From: Coemansia sp. RSA 487
Lineage: Eukaryota > Kickxellomycota > Kickxellomycetes > Kickxellales > Kickxellaceae
Direction of reading: 5' to 3'
NCBI GenBank assembly: GCA_027577595.1
Contig: JANBRJ010000017.1
Location: forward strand, 124,001 to 188,000
Length of the DNA: 64,000 bases
Position 1 is the stretch's first letter, and each line of letters opens with the position of its first letter. The notes beneath the pieces are model-generated. The model was given only the letters and a program-made list of their open reading frames with translations. It searched no databases and was not told the origin of the DNA. The translations under genes and the position numbers were made by a program. Shown one piece after another: positions 63,001-64,000 of this stretch.

Positions 63001-64000
63001 AAGCATTGATCGTCTCTGACAGCGATGCCAAAAGCAAATGACCAATGTACTCTGGCGACTTTGCAAGGCCAGCATTAATCGCAAACCAACGAACATAGAG
63101 CGCACACGACTCAACAAAGCATCGTAGCAGTTCAGTGTCTTTTGCTCTGTCCGGCGAATTTTCCGGTGCTAGAGACAGACCCTTACCAGTCAACAGCGCT
63201 GCCTGCGTAACATCTGCGACAATGTGCGAAAGCATACTTTGCAGCCTTGGTTGCCGTGCAGACTGGTTTGCGCTCGGCGAGTTTGGGTGCTCAGCCTGAA
63301 CCCCGCCGACAGGGCTGCTTACATACTCAACTCGCTGTGTGACGCCATGTGCACAGCGCGTAAGCTTTTGGAAGCAGGGCAGTATGGCCCAGTCAATCTC
63401 ATCCGCTGTGGATCCAATGCTCTCGCGCACCCTATCGCGAACTAGCTGCTGGGCCAACTGCAAAATTTCTTTGCTCGCACTAGCGCTGCCAGGGGCATGG
63501 CCGCTCTGAAGCAGTGCGTGCGAATGCGAGCTTACAAAGGACTCGTAATCGTTGCTGACTAGCTCGAATAAGTTGACAGCATCCTGCTTGTCGCTGTCGT
63601 TGTCGTTGTCACCTTCTGCCGAATTGTGCCAGTGTTGAGCTGTGCGGTAGTACTCGAAATCAAAAAGATCGGATCTAACTGCATTCGACGCGTACACCTT
63701 GCTAGTCTCGGATATAGCATGCTTAAACTTTCCTAGCAGCATCCATATACGCGTATAGCGGCGCAGTGTGCGATGAGCCAACGACGCTACCTGAGAAACA
63801 CGTGTATGGCCAAGCAGCCAAAGTAGAAAGTCGAGCAGCTGTGTAAAATATCTCGCCTCAATCAGAATCCGCACAATTACTGCTGTCTGGCGCCTGTTCA
63901 GCAACGATGTTCCTGGCTGTGTAATTACGCGCCAGTTGTCCACGCCTACTTTAATATCCTTGACCACGTAGTCATAAACTATAGGCATCAGACGCTGGTT
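60017..64000 (-). CDS. Large protein, probably Mediator subunit Med12/Srb8, C-terminal 1327 residues (5' end outside window)
   Basis: The minus-strand frame runs without a stop from the window's right edge to 60017, so at least 1327 residues are present; the ATG at 63988 is probably internal. Near the start of the visible part, QTAVIVRILIEARYFTQLLDFLLWLLGHT and VSSMWINSLLAYGCLRIDELVPWLI resemble the helical repeat body of Med12 of the Mediator kinase module, which docks on cyclin C-CDK8 and represses or tunes RNA polymerase II transcription. The rest is helical with Ser/Gln/Asp-rich insertions. The sequence ends SAFGPSD. No catalytic motif is seen. Another large helical scaffold is possible. 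Confidence 0.6.
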   Translation of the reverse strand, partial: NQRLMPIVYDYVVKDIKVGVDNWRVITQPGTSLLNRRQTAVIVRILIEARYFTQLLDFLLWLLGHTRVSQVASLAHRTLRRYTRIWMLLGKFKHAISETSKVYASNAVRSDLFDFEYYRTAQHWHNSAEGDNDNDSDKQDAVNLFELVSNDYESFVSSHSHALLQSGHAPGSASASKEILQLAQQLVRDRVRESIGSTADEIDWAILPCFQKLTRCAHGVTQRVEYVSSPVGGVQAEHPNSPSANQSARQPRLQSMLSHIVADVTQAALLTGKGLSLAPENSPDRAKDTELLRCFVESCALYVRWFAINAGLAKSPEYIGHLLLASLSETINAWTIGKNDTRASSSSSAVGSPLYSVKDIDVSMHVSSMWINSLLAYGCLRIDELVPWLIEQCREEVTPLNIARYTCLTGIIYALGMPISHRLGQADTDDTSAGLAAGGNADSLEASNDDASDGDNGDSSNDLYSRTADIRYQYELLEIGSCWSTALATNQVLRIQVVELVFISASASGRLRTIGASQLATVSMQAAAALAQSAWVQFAVDCIPSSIQEGDHTAQSASEKKYYTMLEIYRANIEKQIEDPGTALSVKRAMLRVLMVLCEGVDPADEGFSAMTTAEVAHRLQETVRRFWNGPAVKGKATTAVSKLATILSSLLMFSSTALEESETSTDAFAVAAGAGVIGITGARADGVDPSGSCQDAECVTQRAGDDDYQMQFVTNATACLAIYIKDTIVGSGPFSCHASSGLKLAFSRQCAGLTDALSALSANTLLKFVRTFACSLLALDVIRLSAVGKGADKPSEHSQKQQTQQESQPQLDKRVSAILKHSHPTDVLRLLDMSFAPESSTESDEMDVDTPPAGGGSSGVLDKSSFADFAIRGAALAKLTQQLVSTLCESVGSDSASDTSVQAHQQQQQQSPPSVVGSKSISTGSLLSTLRDFACGILGQLQAIAVVINPNVAELLSLTLASRSPDQPGSSSFSPIQSTSYLSAEPISSNEPVLGLQNQQQRDLQAKGVSRSNLQDMRMRLAIYWRLQVAQPLCHIMREYPEEFGVGEWLMTLVTLCLSPICQPPLSPAQGLQANDARSGKCGPEGLPGDRPDYEFYLFLLDFTAVISESITSSIRKHTLERLRLVSPIARSAACNHKYADMLGRLFPFDISIASTHDIQPLLSSTPSCALDNPWVWIESLEFVPLASLISSSIPNGGLEGMTPFTLRGTLERENALCSERTSGARSGAGGVATGYLANLRFNTSRSAGQDRDSRGTNSMRRSQVASVRRLQYLENPYFPMQPAFLFPLAETSIPWCLFGGKRRRMDSETRLVWRAQCESAFGPSD

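Noticed and set aside
1-64000. tRNA or rRNA genes
   Set aside because: I looked for GGTTCGAATC-type B boxes with matching stems and for rRNA motifs and found none that I could support.

Overview
This window looks like nuclear DNA of an early-diverging fungus. The gene set is fungal (a mediator subunit, chorismate synthase, LysM protein, allantoate-type MFS permease, many F-box and PAS proteins), but it includes several genes that yeasts lack: UBE2S, NOSIP, an FBXO3-type F-box/ApaG protein and BLOC1S1. Introns are rare and about 100-160 nt long. Kickxellomycotina (Coemansia/Linderina relatives) would fit; this is an inference from gene style, not a demonstrated placement.

Layout. 1-365: end of a purine nucleoside phosphorylase gene. 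384-3112: a transposon of about 2.7 kb with 106-bp terminal inverted repeats, carrying a frameshifted Fanzor (eukaryotic TnpB-like, RNA-guided nuclease) gene. 3.3-6.1 kb: phosphoglycerate kinase and a PPIL4-type cyclophilin. 6.7-10.7 kb: a decayed ABCC transporter. 10.8-34 kb: mostly housekeeping and regulatory genes, namely an MFS permease, NOSIP, Yrb2/RanBP3, a small membrane protein, a ZIP transporter, two tandem PAS proteins, a 101-aa lysine-rich protein, a 1757-aa serine-rich protein, a mitochondrial glutamate-type carrier, Rpb8, BLOC1S1 and chorismate synthase.

35-46.7 kb is an AT-rich island with a different character. It holds a series of tiny TATA-driven genes for very short, strongly charged proteins (19-93 aa). 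Around them lie dispersed short repeats: three 133-bp copies of one LTR-like family with perfect 5-bp target duplications, one with a second TG...CA element nested in it, plus direct and inverted duplications. One small gene is present twice in inverted orientation; its promoter and leader are better conserved than its coding sequence.

46.7-64 kb: an alpha/beta hydrolase, a secreted LysM protein, a Cys-cluster protein, an F-box protein, a broken membrane protein, UBE2S, an FBXO3-like protein, a CD2BP2/Lin1-like protein that appears to lack its GYF domain, and a large protein, probably Mediator Med12/Srb8, that runs off the window.

The two most notable systems are the Fanzor transposon and the island of charged microproteins. 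All assignments come from reading the sequence by eye; no database search was run.
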